Assembly (NCBI RefSeq): GCF_030272615.1
Contig: NC_081405.1
Span: 157,003,454 to 157,067,453, forward strand
Reading direction: 5' to 3'
DNA length: 64,000 bases
Source: Cryptomeria japonica
Lineage: Eukaryota > Streptophyta > Pinopsida > Cupressales > Cupressaceae
Positions 54,751-64,000 of the stretch are shown piece after piece; the first letter of the stretch is position 1, and every line of letters begins with the position of its first letter. The translations under genes and the position numbers were made by a program. The notes under the pieces are model-generated. The model was not told where the DNA came from, searched no databases, and saw only the letters and a list, made by a program, of their open reading frames with translations.

Positions 54751-55458
54751 ATGGCAGCTAACACTTTTAATCCACTGACAACTATTTTCAGAAGAGAAAT
54801 CCCTAAGCTTGATGGAACAAATTATGGAATATGGAAGATCGGGATGGAGACTCATCTTAGATGTCTTGGCAAGGATATTTGGGAGATCACTGAGAATGGA
54901 TATACACCTTATGATCTATCATCTGGTAATCATGCTCCTGTAGAATTGGATAAGAATATTGAAAATGATTGTAGAGCTAGAGAAGCCCTCTTGTGTGCAC
55001 TTACTGATCAACAGGTTATGGGATTAACTAATAAATCATCAACAAAGGTTATGTGGGACAAATTGCAAACTCTAAATGAAGGTGACCCTATTGTGAAAAT
55101 TGCTAAACTTGATGGTTACTCAGTAAGATATGAAAACTTGAATATGGAAGATAATGAAAGAATTGCTATGTTTATGGAAAGAGTAAATGAGATTGTTATG
55201 GGAATTTAATGTTGTGGAGGATCCTTGAGTGAAGATGAAATAGTTTCCAAAGTCTTGAGAGCCCTTCCACTGGCTTACAAGATGAAGGCAACTGCAATTA
55301 ATGAGTTGAGAACAATGGCAAACTCTTCAGTTAATAGAGACATTCTAATTGGTAAATTATCTGCTTTTGAGCTTGAAGACTTTGGATCTTCTAGAGTTGT
55401 AAAGTCTAAACCTATTTTTCATGCATTATCATCATCATTAATCGGAAAAAGTGATTAG
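54751..55458 (+). pseudogene. gag: J gag, N-terminal domain
   Basis: The ATG at 54751 opens MAANTFNPLTTIFRREIPKL, and DGTNYGIWKIGMETHLRCLG follows. The frame stays open to a TAA at 55207 and continues in the same phase (55225-55458) with EDEIVSKVLRALPLAYKMKA and NELRTMANSSVNRDILIGKL, ending in a TAG. It is close to F gag. Confidence 0.9.
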
Positions 55459-56300
55459 AAAGTCCTATATGCAAAAGAACTGGAAGACTTGAGAAAACAA
55501 GATGAAGAATTTGAGAAACTTGAAGCCTTATTTGTTACAAGAGTACCTAAAGGTCCGACATGAAATAAGTATGAAGGAAAAGAACCTTTTAAATGTTTTG
55601 CATGTAATAGGATTGCTCATCTGGCTTCTAGATTGCCTGAAAGGAATGCAAGATTTGAGGAAAGAGTTAAGAAATAATTTAAGCCTAACCAAAACAAAAA
55701 TGGATTCAAGAAATATAAACAATGTGGATAAGGAAGGAGTGAGTGATGACTATGGAGATGAACAAGCAATAGACTTTGCTAGTGCATCCGACAATGGAAA
55801 GGAATGGGTGTTCTATTCTTTAAAGGAAGATGAACTGGTACTGGATATTAAAAATGAAGAAAAGGCCCCGACAGTAAAACTTGAAGATAAGGATGAATGG
55901 GTAATTGATAGTGGATGCTCACACCATATGACTGGAGATAAAAGAAAATTTGTCACTACAAGAATATAATGGCAGTCAAGTCAGATTTGGAGATAACAAA
56001 GCATGTATGATCAAAGGTAGAGGTATTATTTCTTTGGATGACAAGAATAACACTAATAATGTCTATTATGTAGAAGGTTTAAAGCATCATCTTTTGAGTG
56101 TTGGTCAAGTGGTTGATAAGGGTTTTCAACTTCATTTTAAAGATAGAAAATTCAAAATCATTAACAAGACTGGTTTGGAGATTGCAACAGGTATTCAAAC
56201 TAGAGGTAATATCTTTCACTTGAACATTGGTAATAAGACACGTTTGATTACTCATATTGATGAGAGTTGGTTAAGGCATAAAAAGGTTGTGTCATGTTAA
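55459..56300 (+). pseudogene. gag-pol: J gag C-terminus, protease and pre-integrase
   Basis: After a shift, the zinc-knuckle region is readable in one phase (PFKCFACNRIAHLASRLPER; last Cys lost). The 55502-55969 frame includes the protease WVIDSGCSHHMTGDKRKF with DSG intact. The next frame (55950-56300) overlaps and reads SQVRFGDNKACMIKGRGIIS, VYYVEGLKHHLLSVGQVVDK and GNIFHLNIGN. A shift near 56285 (HKKVVSC) leads into integrase. Confidence 0.88.
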
Positions 56301-57091
56301 TTTTGATTGTATTGTTAAGATCAGTTCAACTAAGGTAGTTAGAGATATACCTAGGATTGTGAAGCCTCATAATCCAGTGTGTAAAGAATGTCAATTGGGA
56401 AAACAAGTTAGAAGTTATTTTAAGAGCATACATGATAAATCTAATGATGTACTTGATTTGATTCACACTGAATTATGTCATCCAGCAAGGACTGGAAGCT
56501 TTCAAGGTGATAGGTATTTCATGTTGATTATTGATGACTATTCTAGAATGATGTGGGTGACTTTTCTTAGGGAGAAGTATAAAGCCTTTGAGAAATTCAA
56601 GATCTTTAAAAAAAAGGTTGAAATAGAAACTAGATTTGAAAATCAAATGTCTAAGATTAGATCATGGTGGTGAGTTCACGTCTCATGAGTTTAACAGTTT
56701 TTGTGAGACAAATGGCATAAGGAGACAGTTATCTGCACCTAGAACTCCTCGGTAGAATGGAGTAGTTGAAAGAAAGAATAGAACCATTTTGGATGCAGCA
56801 AGATCTATGATGATGGAAGCTAAATTGTCTCATATCTACTGGAGGAAAGCAATGAGTATAGCAGTCTACACATTCAACAGTGTTCACATCAAAGGTGAAA
56901 CCAATAAGACCCCTTATGAATTATGGTTTGGACATACACCTACTATTAAATATTTCAAAATTTTTGGAAGTAAATGCTCTATCAAAAGAGATGATTCTAT
57001 TGGAAATTTTGATCCTAGATGTGATGAAGGAATATTTATTGGTTATTCAATTCAAAGCAAAACATATAGATGTTATAACAAAAGATTGTAG
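56287..57091 (+). pseudogene. pol: J pol: integrase
   Basis: The first frame (56287-56673) reads MCHVNFDCIVKISSTKVVRD, CKECQLGKQVR, LIHTELCHPARTGSFQGDRY and IIDDYSRMMWVTFLREKYK. After a shift at the second catalytic Asp, the reading gives FCETNGIRRQLSAPRTPR*NG and VERKNRTILDAARSMMMEAK. The frame 56789-57091 then gives AMSIAVYTFNSVHIKGETNK and KIFGSKCSIKRDDSIGNFDP. Confidence 0.9.
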
Positions 57092-57097
57092 AAAATT

Positions 57098-58093
57098 GTG
57101 GAAACTGCTAATGTGAAAGTGGATGAGCAGTACAGAAATCAATCTATATCATATGATAGGGAAAAAGAAGTGGAAATTATCATAATAGAACCAACAATGC
57201 CTCAATCAGTACAAGAATTTGCAACAATTACACCGGCACTATCAGAAAATTCAATTATGACTGATGATCAGAGGAGTGAATCTGAAATTCAGAAGACACC
57301 AAGGTATGTAAGATTAAATCATTTTGAAGATCAAATTATTGGAGATAGGAAAAAGGGAGTTATGACAAGAAGAAGACTGACAAATGATGAGGTATGTCTT
57401 ATTTCTCAAGTTGAACTGACAACTATTATTGAATCTTGTAAGGATAAACATTGGTCAAAGGCTATGGAAGATGAATTAGATCAGATAGAAAAGAGTAAAA
57501 CTTGGACTTTAGTTCCCCGACCTAAAAATAAGAATGTTACTGGAACTAAATGGGTTTTTAGGAATAAACTGAATGAGGATAGTCAAGTTATAAGAAACAA
57601 GGATATATTGGTTTGTAAAGGATATTCTCAAATGGAAGGAATTGATTATGGTGAAACATTTGCACTTGTAGCTAGAATTGAAGTTGTTACACTATTTCTT
57701 TCCTATGTAGCTTATAAGAACTATAAGGTTTATCAAATGGATGTTAAATGTTCATTTTTTAATGGTGAACTTGAAGAAGTATACATTGAGAAACCTAATG
57801 GTTTTTCACTGACAGGTGATAAAGATATGGTTTGCATATTGAAGAAAGCTTTATATGGCTTGAAACAGGCTCCTAGAGCTTGGTATGCAAAGTTTGATAA
57901 ATATCTTTTGAAGCTTGCTTTTACTAAAGGTGGTGTTGATAATAATTTATATTATAAGATCACTGATAATGATATTTTGATTATTGAAGTATTTGTTGAT
58001 GATATCATTTTTGGAGGAGAAGATAAATTGTGCATGGAATTTGCTAATAATATGAAGAATGAATTTGAAATGTCCATGATTGGGGAGATGTGA
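57098..58093 (+). pseudogene. pol: J pol: RT (331-codon frame)
   Basis: The longest open frame in J. It runs from the integrase/RT linker through [80 protein letters not shown] and [20 protein letters not shown] to the catalytic [14 protein letters not shown]. It ends at a TGA (MIGEM*FFLG, a Trp or similar codon lost). The key Asp pair of FVDD is kept. Confidence 0.92.
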
Positions 58094-58165
58094 TTTTTCT
58101 TAGGTTTGTAGATTCCTCAAACTGATAAAGGCATTTTTATCTATCAAACTAAGTACCTGAAGGAA

Positions 58166-58944
58166 TTGTTGAAGAAGTTTGGTATCGATAATTTCAAACC
58201 GGTAAGTACTCCTATGGTGACAAGTGAGAAAATATCTATGAAGGATACTTCTACACCGGTAAATCCAACAAGGTATAAATCTATGATTGGTGGTCCATTA
58301 TTTTTGGCACAGACTAGACCGGATATTATGAATGCAGTAAGTATTATTTCAAGATATCAAAGTAATCCTAAAGAAAATCATGAATGTGTAGTAAAGAGGA
58401 TATTTCGATATTTGCAACGAACAATAGAGTATGGTTTATGGTATTCTAAAAATGATGATTTTACTTTATGTGTATATACTGATTCACATTGGGGAGGAGA
58501 TACTGATGACAGGAAGAGAACTTATGGTGGAGCTTTCTTTCTTGGAAAGAAACTAGTTTCATGGATTGGCAAAAAATATTCATGCATTTCTTTATCTACT
58601 ACAAAAGCTAAGTATGTTGCAGCAACAACTAATTGAACTCAAGTATTGTGGATGAAGCAAATGTTGAAGGATATCAGGGTAAATTGTAGTGAACCGGAAG
58701 TTATCTATTCTGATAACTTTGTAGTTATTGGCATGTCTAAGAATCCAGTATTTCACTCTAAGACTAAGCATATATCAATAAAGTATAACTTTTTGAAGGA
58801 CAATGTAGAAGCATAGGAAATCAAATTGGTTTATGTGAACACTAAAGAACAAATTGTAGACATATTCACTAAACCGTTGTCTAAGGAATCATTTGAGTAT
58901 TTAAGAGACAGGTTAGGGGTTTCTGCCCCTCTGGCAAAGACTTG
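58166..58944 (+). pseudogene. pol: J pol: RNase H
   Basis: 58166-58636 reads MLKKFGIDNFKPVSTPMVTS, QTRPDIMNAVSIISRYQSNP, VYTDSHWGGDTDDRKRTYGG and CISLSTTKAKYVAATTN. The remainder to 58944, after a TGA, reads LWMKQMLKDIRVN, VIYSDNFVVIGMSKNPVFHS, KHISIKYNFLKDNVEA and RLGVSAPLAKT, the protein's end. Confidence 0.88.
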
Positions 58945-59098
58945 ATTGATGCAAAGTATCATCAATCTAGTATGTATTATCAGAGACATTATTCATTCTG
59001 GTACTGATGAGTGGTGCTACTACTCAAGGGGAGTAGTTAGCTTTGAGATACAGAGGTTTATATTCTTGCTTTGATATTTATGTCAGATTTCTAGCATT

Positions 59099-59320
59099 GA
59101 TGTCAAAGGGGGAGAGATAGTGATGTGAAAAATAGAAAAAATTAGGAGAGATAATGATTGGGAGAAATGTATTCAGAACTTTAAAGAGATATCATTCACT
59201 AGGGGGAGAAATATTCAGAAGATTGATGATTTTCTTCCACAGGGGAAGACTTCCTTGCCATTTCTTGGTACTCAGATGTTTTTCATATCTAGTGTTTCCA
59301 TCAATGCCAAAGGGAGAGAT
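59099..59320 (+). promoter_or_regulatory. J purine tracts (upstream copy and polypurine tract)
   Basis: GATGTCAAAGGGGGAGAGAT at 59099-59118 and ATCAATGCCAAAGGGAGAGA at 59300-59319. The second directly precedes the 3' LTR. The interval carries no gene; 59154-59414 is an incidental frame. Confidence 0.8.
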
Positions 59321-60576
59321 TGTTTGCATTATGGATGAATTGATTATGTGTTGCATTGATATTTTGTCATTGATGTTAACACTAGCTGATATGGTTGGCT
59401 ACCAGCACCGATAGATAGGTTTTGGCTACCGGCAGAAGATCTAGTGTTACCAACAAATGAGACTATTTGTTGGACACTTTCGGTATGTTTGGATCTATGG
59501 GATATTTTTTATTTCATGTGATATGTGCTCCTGGAGCATGTCTTGGTTAGTTGGTATGGACTTGGTAATCGGATGCTATCATACACTCTGGTAAACCCTT
59601 ACCCGGATTGGTTCAAGTCTTTACCAATAGAGCTTTCACTGAGGAATCTTGACAGGATACATAAGTGGTGTTGGTGTAGCTTCTAGATGGATTTCAAGAT
59701 GCTGAAGAATTTCTTTGATCATGATTCAATGACTTGAAGACATTTATTTGGCATGGTGGACCCAAAATAGGTCTGGTACCTATCTAGATTATGGACCGGT
59801 ATCATACACGTTATCGAGATGTTTTATGGATTGGTTATTTTTGTTTTGGTCTTGAGCTGATATGGCATATCATTGTAAATGGATTTATGTATTGATCTTA
59901 TTGTAATACCTTTTAGGTGGCCGACCTAATTGATTTAGGCCTTAGGGTTTGTATAAATAAGAGGTAGAAACTCTTTGTAAAGTATCATGGTTATTGGAAA
60001 GGTCACGGTCAAGGATTGTAATGTTGGAATATTGTAATATCATTCAGGCAGAAGATTTGGTTGATCATTGGTGATCGAATTGGGATTAAGGAAGAGGATT
60101 TAGTCCTCCGATATTGAGCTTAACTGGGACTGTAATCAAGCATGATAGATGCTATCTCTGGCAGTTCACTCTATTTGGATTATTGTCCATTTATCTTGAG
60201 AAGGTTGTAGCCTCTCTGTAGTCAGTGAGACTCTTTTTGTAATGAGCAGTACGCTCTAGGTAGTGTGTCTTCCTGCAAGTGCAAGCCCCTCATTGTAACA
60301 CATACTTTCTGCAAAAGTATCATCTAACTATGGGTAGGCTTCCTGCCATGGTTTTTCCCTTTCCTTTTTTTCCATGTACAAATCATGGTGTTATGTGGTA
60401 TGGTTGCTTTTCATTGATTATTTTTTTATTTTTTAAGTTGCAGTATTTACTGGTATCTGTTTCTACTTTACCAGTACTTAATTTGGTTAAAGGTTATTGA
60501 GTGGATTAAATGTTATAATCTGTTAACAACTGATACACCCCCCCCGACTCTTAGTTGTTCACCAGTTATCCTAACA
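59321..60576 (+). repeat. J 3' LTR
   Basis: Starts TGTTTGCATTATGGATG and ends TATCCTAACA. It is full length and about 120 bases longer than the truncated 5' copy. It contains a C-run followed by GACTCTTAGTTG, the typical tail of these copia LTRs. Confidence 0.9.
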
Positions 60577-61417
60577 CTTTCAAGAGCAAATCTTTTTCAG
60601 CGAAACACTTGTTATATCTGGTTCATACAGATCTTTGTGGACCAATAAGAACAAAAAGTATTCAAGGTGACATATTTTTATGATCTTCACTGATGATTTA
60701 TCAAGGATGTTGTGGGTTACATTCTTGAAGGATAAGACATAATCTTTTGGTAAGTTCAAGGCATTCAGGGCCTTAGTTGAGAAAGAAAGTGGTAAGAAGA
60801 TAAAGTGTTTGAGGACAGATCAAGGCAGTGAATTTACTTTTGAGGAATTCACTAGGTACTGTGAAGAAAATGGTATCAAGCAACAACTTTTTGCACCAAG
60901 GACACCACAACAGAATGGTATTGTAGAGACAAACAATTGGTCAGTTGTTGCAGCTGCTAGGACAATATTGATACAAGGAGGTGTAGCGAAAACTTTTTGG
61001 AGAGAAGCGGTCAACACAACAGTCTACATTATGAACCAAATTCTGGTAAAGAGAGGTAAGGACAAGACTCCTTATAAATATTGGTATGGTAGATCACCTG
61101 ATGTTAGCTATTTTAGAATATTTGGAAGCAAATATTTTATTAAGAGAGGTGATTACATTAGAAAATTTGAAGCTAAAAGTGATGAAGGTATATTTCTTGG
61201 CTATTCCACCAAGAGTAAGGCCTACAAGTGTTTTAACAACTGGACACAGAGAATTGTTGAGACCATTGATGTTCGAGTGGATGAATTTCCTGAAGTCTTA
61301 GAAGAAACTAGTTCAAAGAAAAAAGATGAAGATCCTTGCATTTTGATTTTGGAACCAGAAATTGTGAAATCTGAAACTAGCAAAGGAAATATTGTTGTAC
61401 CAGTTCAATCAGAATAG
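60577..61417 (+). pseudogene. pol: I pol: integrase, resumed after J
   Basis: Resumes with KSKSFSAKHLLYLVHTDLCG, then a shift after SIQGD. Frame 60809-61417 (202 codons) reads MRTDQGSEFTFEEFTRYCEE, QQLFAPRTPQQNGIVETNNW (the Arg-Lys after the catalytic Glu has changed to Thr-Asn), KDKTPYKYWYGRSPDVSYFR and IKRGDYIRKFEAKSDEGIFL. It ends in a TAG within the acidic linker to RT. Confidence 0.9.
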
Positions 61418-61576
61418 ATAAATTCAGAAGAAGATGATGATAATGAAGAAGCTAAACCTAAAGATAATGATCATGTTATTCCAAGATATGTGAGATTGAA
61501 TCACAATCATGAATAGATTATTGGGGATAAAGATGTTGGAGTACTAACCATAAGGAGAATCAGTGAGAATTCTTGC

Positions 61577-62518
61577 ATGATCTCCACTATTGAATCAAGA
61601 ACTTCTAAGGAAGCATTTGGTGATGATCATTGGGTTAAAGCTATGGAGGAGGAATTAGATCAAAGTGAGAAGAACAACACATGGACCCTGGTACCCCGAC
61701 TGGTAAATAAAAATGTGATGGGGACTAAGTGGATTTTTAGGAACAAGCTTAATGAAGATGGTGTTGTGGTTCACAACAAATCTATGATGGTATGCAAAGG
61801 TTATGCACAAGAGGAAGGAGAAGACTATGGTGAGACTTTTGCACCAGTGGCAAGATTGGAAGGTGTCAGAACTTTACTTGCATTTGCAGAACATAACAAA
61901 TTCAAGGTATACCAGATGGATGTTAAGTCAACATTTTTGAATGGGATACTTGAAGAAGAGGCATACATTGAGCAACCAGATGGTTATGCTCTAACTGATA
62001 AGCAAGACATGATATTCAGATTGCATAAAGCTTTATATGGATTAAAGAAGGCACCAAGATCATGGTATGAAAGGCTTCATACACATCCGATGAAGATAGG
62101 GTTTCTGAGAACTAGTGATGATAGTAACATTTATCTCAAATCTAAAGGAGATCAAATACTAGTCAATGAAGTATTTGTTGATGATATCATATTTGGAGGT
62201 AATGATGACATGAGAAGCAATTTTGCAGATGAAATGAAAAATGAGTTTGAAATGTCTTTAGTGGGGGAAATAAAAAAATTCATAGGCTTGCAAATACAAC
62301 AAATGAAGAATGGTATTTTCATCACTCAATATAAGTATGTGAAAGAGGTCTTGAAGACTTTTGGCATGAGTGATTGTAAACTAGTTGGCACACCTATGGT
62401 TATAGGTTGTAAGTTGTCCAAGGAAGATGAGTCTAAATCTGTTGATGACCGGAAAAGCACAACCAATGGAGCATTTTTTCTTGGAGGAAGGCTTGTTTCA
62501 TGGAGTAGTAAAAAGTAG
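61577..62518 (+). pseudogene. pol: I pol: RT with internal deletion into RNase H (313-codon frame)
   Basis: The RT is well preserved: [100 protein letters not shown] and the catalytic [13 protein letters not shown]. After GCKLSKEDESKSV the frame jumps directly to DDRKSTTNGAFFLGGRLVSW. Compared with D, about 80 residues are missing, including RPDI and the first RNase H Asp (TDADWAG). The deletion keeps the frame. A TAG ends it. Confidence 0.9.
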
Positions 62519-62884
62519 AGTTGTTCTTCACAATCTACTGTGGAAGTTGAGTATGTTGCAGCTTACATGAATTACACACAAGCTATATGGATGAGGCACA
62601 TTTTGGAAGGTTTTAAGATGAAGATTTGAAAATCTATAAATATTTTATGTGATAATACAAGTGCCATAAATATTTCTAAGAATCTTTTTTTGCACACACG
62701 AACCAAGCATATTGGATTGAAGTATCATTTATTGAGAGAGAAAGTTCAGAGTAAAGATGTTATCTTAGAGCATGTTTCTACAAAGGAGCAACTTGCAGAT
62801 ATTTTTACTAAACCTCTACCTAATACTACTTTTGAATATCATAGAAGTCAGTTAGGGGTTGTCCCTCTTCATGAAGTCAGTTAA
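62519..62884 (+). pseudogene. pol: I pol: RNase H C-terminus
   Basis: Continues in phase after the TAG with SCSSQSTVEVEYVAAYMNYT and QAIWMRHILEGFKMKI, then a TGA, then ILCDNTSAINISKN. The 62690-62884 frame gives HTRTKHIGLKYHLLREKVQS, LADIFTKPLPNTTFEYHRSQ and LGVVPLHEVS, the natural protein end (D ends LGVLPLHEVN). Confidence 0.88.
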
Positions 62885-63040
62885 GTATGATGTAGATTAC
62901 ATTAATCTTGGAGCTACTTGCAGAATTTTTTAGGAGGATTGGTGTAGAAGTGGATGTATTCCAGAGGGGGAGCATCAAGTTGTAGATTGTTGATGCACAG
63001 TGACATTTGACATTACATGTTTTACTTTCAATTTGGAATT

Positions 63041-63212
63041 GTTGTCAAAGGGGGAGAAGAATTATGTGATTATGAGAAGGAGAACCAGTGACCAACTGAA
63101 GAATAGTGAGACATGGTGAATACCTGGTAATGTAAACCAAGATTCCTATTCACAATCAAGCAACAATCAATGGTGTTGATATTTGTATTGCCATCAATGC
63201 CAAAAGGGGACT
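63041..63212 (+). promoter_or_regulatory. I purine tracts (upstream copy and polypurine tract)
   Basis: GTTGTCAAAGGGGGAGAAGA at 63041-63060, and CATCAATGCCAAAAGGGGA at 63192-63210 just before the 3' LTR. No gene lies between 62885 and 63212. Confidence 0.78.
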
Positions 63213-64000
63213 TGTTGGCATTTGCATGAAGATTGCATTAATGATATGTCATGTTGTCATTGATGTCAATTGAACTGGTAATGATATTGTTGTCATTATT
63301 GTTACTGTACTTGGTAGGAAGAATTTATGTGGAGAACCGATAACCGGTGTAAAGGTATAAACCTTATCTATTATTGTAACCAGTAAACCCAACCTATTGT
63401 TTTTTATAAACCCTAACCGATCAAGTTTATTGGTTTTATTGGTTTATGATCTGATGATGAGCGGTAAAGATTATAACACGTATGATCATTATATAAAAAC
63501 AATTCAAAGAGATTTTGGCGAGTTGTTGTAACAATTTTTGTCTAGGGAATGAGAAAATGTATTGCATTTAATGCAAAGCGCGTGATGAGTTTGAAAGTAT
63601 GATGAAGTGGTGATCAAGGAGCAATCAAGGTTCTCTTGATTTATTTGCAGAGATTGTTATGTAATCCAACAGTCATACTTGAACCGAATCTGTTTGTTAT
63701 CTCAATGAGAGTTACTTTTTAGTTGTATTACCGACCTAATTTATTTGTATTTAAGGTCGATGAAATTTTTTAGTTGAGAGAGTTGGAAAAAGAGATAGAC
63801 ACAGTTCAGTTGAGTGTGGTTTCCTAACCGGATGATGTACCTATAGTTTGAGTAAAGGCAGATGGGAGCATGATATGGATCTGATCAATCCAGTATAGTG
63901 CTATTCAGACAGATCAACAAACTCATGTTGTTTTCTAACAATTACAGCAGAATTGAAATCCCCTAATAGGGTAAGCTCTAACAATCTTGGTACTATTCAA
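63213..64000 (+). repeat. I 3' LTR, cut by window end
   Basis: Matches 50596-51385 in order, with few changes by eye. About 580 bases of it should lie beyond the window. Confidence 0.9.

Larger units (their letters stand above)
53585..60576 (+). mobile_element. J: Ty1/copia element nested in I
   Basis: Starts TGTTGGCATTATGG and ends TATCCTAACA. Flanks CTTTT (53580-53584) and CTTTC (60577-60581) differ at one base. I's integrase reading resumes across it (STF, then KSKSFSAKH). The 5' LTR is truncated and runs directly into the gag leader, with the primer site lost. The family is that of F. The genes are decayed but in complete order. Confidence 0.87.
1306..64000 (+). mobile_element. G1: Ty3/gypsy-like host element, split by five insertions, right end outside window
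   Basis: G1 begins with an LTR (1306-2471), then a primer-binding site and a gag gene starting at 2938. Gag is related along its length to the intact gag of element B (31743-34694, minus strand). The gag pieces are collinear with B: 2938-3090, 28632-29263, 37085-37465, 41626-42489 and 50496-50595. Each break coincides with an insertion, and four of the five breaks have matching 5-bp duplications. Many stops and frameshifts make it dead. It is the oldest layer because all the other large elements sit inside it. The G1 sequence itself amounts to roughly 3.8 kb of the window. Confidence 0.85.
50596..64000 (+). mobile_element. I: Ty1/copia element with J nested in it; right end outside window
   Basis: The 5' LTR (50596-51963) starts TGTTGGCATTTGCATG. 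The 3' LTR starts at 63213 with the same words and is cut by the window end after 788 bases. Gag, protease and pre-integrase lie at 52034-53584. J interrupts the integrase start, and the gene resumes at 60577 through RT and RNase H to 62884. It is related to D in gag and at the pol end. An internal deletion removes part of RT/RNase H. The TSD cannot be tested because the right end is missing; the left flank is ACCTT. Confidence 0.88.

Noticed and set aside
1-64000. CRISPR arrays, operons, rRNA, tRNA genes, bacterial-type systems
   Set aside because: No regularly spaced identical repeats with unique spacers and no cloverleaf or rRNA-like sequence were seen. Everything recognisable is plant transposon sequence.

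Overview
The window is a piece of a large, repeat-rich plant nuclear genome, made almost entirely of transposable elements inserted into one another. No intact ordinary host gene, rRNA, tRNA or CRISPR was found. The retrotransposon types, the tRNA-iMet primer sites and a captured plant-type DNA methyltransferase fragment point to a vascular plant. A gymnosperm or another very large genome would fit, but the sequence alone does not settle it.

Layout. Positions 1-1305 hold an unassigned gene edge and a LINE-type RNase H remnant. From 1306 a Ty3/gypsy-like element (called G1, + strand) begins, and everything to its right lies inside it. Its gag gene is split by five insertions, and four are bounded by matching 5-bp target duplications. 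They are: copia element A (3091-28631, CAAAT); gypsy-like element B (29264-37084, CTTCC); reduced LTR element E (37466-41625, ATTAT); copia element F (42490-50495, TATAT); and copia element I (50596 to beyond 64000).

Second-order insertions. A contains a 4.3-kb solo LTR (S1, 4005-8301, CTGAA) and a reverse-oriented copia element D. D is arranged as LTR-internal-LTR followed by a truncated second gag. F contains a solo LTR (K, 45489-46677, GCTTC). I contains copia element J (53585-60576, CTTTT/CTTTC). Within D's inner LTR sits a CACTA-type DNA transposon, C (11068-19294), with CACTA/TAGTG ends and a 3-bp duplication (GAA/AAA).

Most notable result. Transposon C has no transposase that I can recognise. 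It carries fragments resembling the catalytic part of a plant DRM-type de novo DNA methyltransferase. These form a near-palindrome with arms of about 1.1 kb and a 63-bp loop (11395-13665), and a second small inverted pair (14851-15078) covers the SAM-binding motif I region. If transcribed, this would fold into a long double-stranded RNA homologous to the host enzyme that carries out RNA-directed DNA methylation. That function is an inference and is untested.

Coding state. Nearly all element genes are broken by stops and frameshifts. The largest open frame is B's 983-codon gag/protease-like gene (31743-34694, - strand). B has no reverse transcriptase or integrase and must depend on a partner. 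D, F, I, J and A carry recognisable but defective copia gag, protease, integrase, RT and RNase H regions.
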